7,693 bases of DNA from Legionella genomosp. 1 (GTDB taxonomy: Bacteria > Pseudomonadota > Gammaproteobacteria > Legionellales > Legionellaceae). The notes beneath the pieces were generated by a model. That model was not told the origin of the DNA. It made no database searches and saw nothing but the letters and a program-made list of their open reading frames with translations. Shown in pieces: positions 7,271 through 7,693 of the stretch. Location of the stretch: assembly GCA_945862275.1 (NCBI GenBank), contig CAMAYA010000054.1, positions 1 through 7,693 of the forward strand, read 5' to 3'. Made by a program: the position numbers and the translations under genes. Positions within the stretch are counted from its first letter, which is position 1; every line of letters starts with the position of its first letter.

Positions 7271-7422
7271 CCACACTCTTCAATTGCTTCAATCATTGGA
7301 CAGGGATTATGGGCGAACCCATTTATGCCCGTGTGAAACCATCATGTGATCAAAAAAAATCATTTATGGTCTGGCCGGTTAAAAAAACCTCATCTACAAC
7401 GCTTGTTTTTGCAAAAAAATAA
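7267..7422 (+). CDS. Doubtful small ORF, 51 codons, unknown
   Basis: A plus-strand frame runs from ATG at 7267 (inside the right arm of the palindrome) to TAA at 7422. A second ATG at 7309 would give 37 residues. The product is lysine-rich in its C-terminal half (KKSFMVWPVKKTSSTTL) and has no transmembrane segment or motif I recognise. Neither start has a well-spaced Shine-Dalgarno site; AGGG sits only 3 nt before the second ATG. It may be chance, or a leftover of the mobile DNA at the right edge. Confidence 0.15.
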   Translation: MATLFNCFNHWTGIMGEPIYARVKPSCDQKKSFMVWPVKKTSSTTLVFAKK

Positions 7423-7426
7423 CCTT

Positions 7427-7692
7427 TTAGCGCCAGAGCTGCTCATTCATCTCTTCTTGCCCAAGGCGTGTATTCTGAAATTTCATTGCGATATGATGCC
7501 AGTCTAAAATACGCTCTAGAGAGCAGCAGTGCTTTTCTAGCGACCTGCTTCTGTTATTCTTTTAATTCTATCATGACTGTTAGTAGATCGTTTTGCATTT
7601 GAAAACAAGGTCATTAATTTTTGTGCCTCACGAAAAGTGTGATTAGCTCCCAATTCAGTTTGTATTTTAACAAGATCAGGATGGGAGGCATC
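7427..7692 (-). pseudogene. Degraded transposase remnant, ISKra4-like, frameshifted and internally deleted
   Basis: Two minus-strand frames carry pieces that look like parts of one transposase. The first enters from the right edge and ends at TAG (7539-7537). It contains TELGANHTFREAQKLMTLF and NSHDRIKRITEAG, resembling the region before the catalytic domain in ISKra4-type transposases. The second, in another frame (7561-7427, ending TAA), contains ERILDWHHIAMKFQN, which matches the usual LDWFHI.M/K.FQN segment of such enzymes. In an intact protein these two pieces should be separated by a long catalytic stretch that is missing here, and the C-terminal part after the second piece is also absent. 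This points to a deletion plus frameshift and a non-functional relic. The upstream part lies beyond the window. The transposase identity comes from remembered motif patterns; the exact family is less certain than the fact of decay. Confidence 0.5.
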
Positions 7693-7693
7693 A

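Larger units (their letters stand above)
7203..7426. other. AT-rich upstream region of the mcc/liu operon
   Basis: About 220 bases separate mccB from the transposase remnant. The part nearest mccB contains the mccB Shine-Dalgarno site (AAGGA, 7213-7209), an AT-rich block on the minus strand (TTATATATTTT, 7233-7223) that could serve as a -10 region, and a palindrome at 7252-7270. No -35 element matches well. The left part (7350-7420) is rich in A and T runs, unlike the neighbouring coding DNA. I see no RNA gene, riboswitch or convincing terminator. A plus-strand small ORF crosses this stretch. Confidence 0.5.

Noticed and set aside
7377..7389. GGTT-A-run-AACC as an intrinsic terminator
   Set aside because: The stem is only four base pairs around an A run, with no following T tract on either strand suited to termination.
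7405..7416. Palindrome TTTTTGCAAAAA as a regulatory site
   Set aside because: It is a low-complexity A/T palindrome that is expected often in such AT-rich DNA; no positional support.
1..7693. CRISPR array, tRNA, rRNA, prophage or defence genes
   Set aside because: No regularly spaced direct repeats, no cloverleaf or rRNA-like stretches and no phage or defence proteins were seen on either strand.

Overview
The window carries a run of minus-strand genes that read as one compact cluster. It looks bacterial, most likely a gammaproteobacterium. This is an inference from the gene order of the leucine (liu/mcc) cluster, the short ATGA-type gene overlaps, the purine-rich Shine-Dalgarno sites and the protein sequences. 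No rRNA, tRNA or other taxonomic marker is present, so I cannot name a genus.

Layout from the right (transcription start side) to the left: 7427-7692 holds a broken transposase-like remnant in two reading frames. 7203-7426 is AT-rich and mostly non-coding, with a 19-bp imperfect palindrome upstream of the first gene and a doubtful small plus-strand ORF. Then come mccB/liuB (carboxyltransferase subunit, 7202-5595), liuC (methylglutaconyl-CoA hydratase, 5582-4806), mccA/liuD (biotin-carrying subunit, 4802-2838) and mvaB/liuE (HMG-CoA lyase, 2841-1936). After a 138-bp spacer containing a hairpin there is a 296-codon ORF joining a GIY-YIG nuclease-like domain to a complete RdgB/HAM1 NTP pyrophosphatase (1797-907). 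Last is a tetratricopeptide-repeat protein (910 to the left edge) that is cut by the window.

The four central enzymes carry out the lower leucine/isovalerate pathway. MccA and MccB carboxylate 3-methylcrotonyl-CoA, LiuC hydrates the resulting 3-methylglutaconyl-CoA to HMG-CoA, and MvaB cleaves HMG-CoA to acetyl-CoA and acetoacetate. Gaps of 12 nt and 3 nt and a 4-nt overlap indicate one transcript with translational coupling. The usual first-step gene (isovaleryl-CoA dehydrogenase, liuA) and the MerR-type regulator liuR are not found directly upstream; a degraded mobile element lies there instead.

The central genes are conventional. The points most worth a second look are the in-frame GIY-YIG/RdgB ORF with its own internal ribosome-binding site, the palindrome in front of mccB, and the transposase fossil where liuA might be expected. 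I do not see a clearly new multi-gene system.
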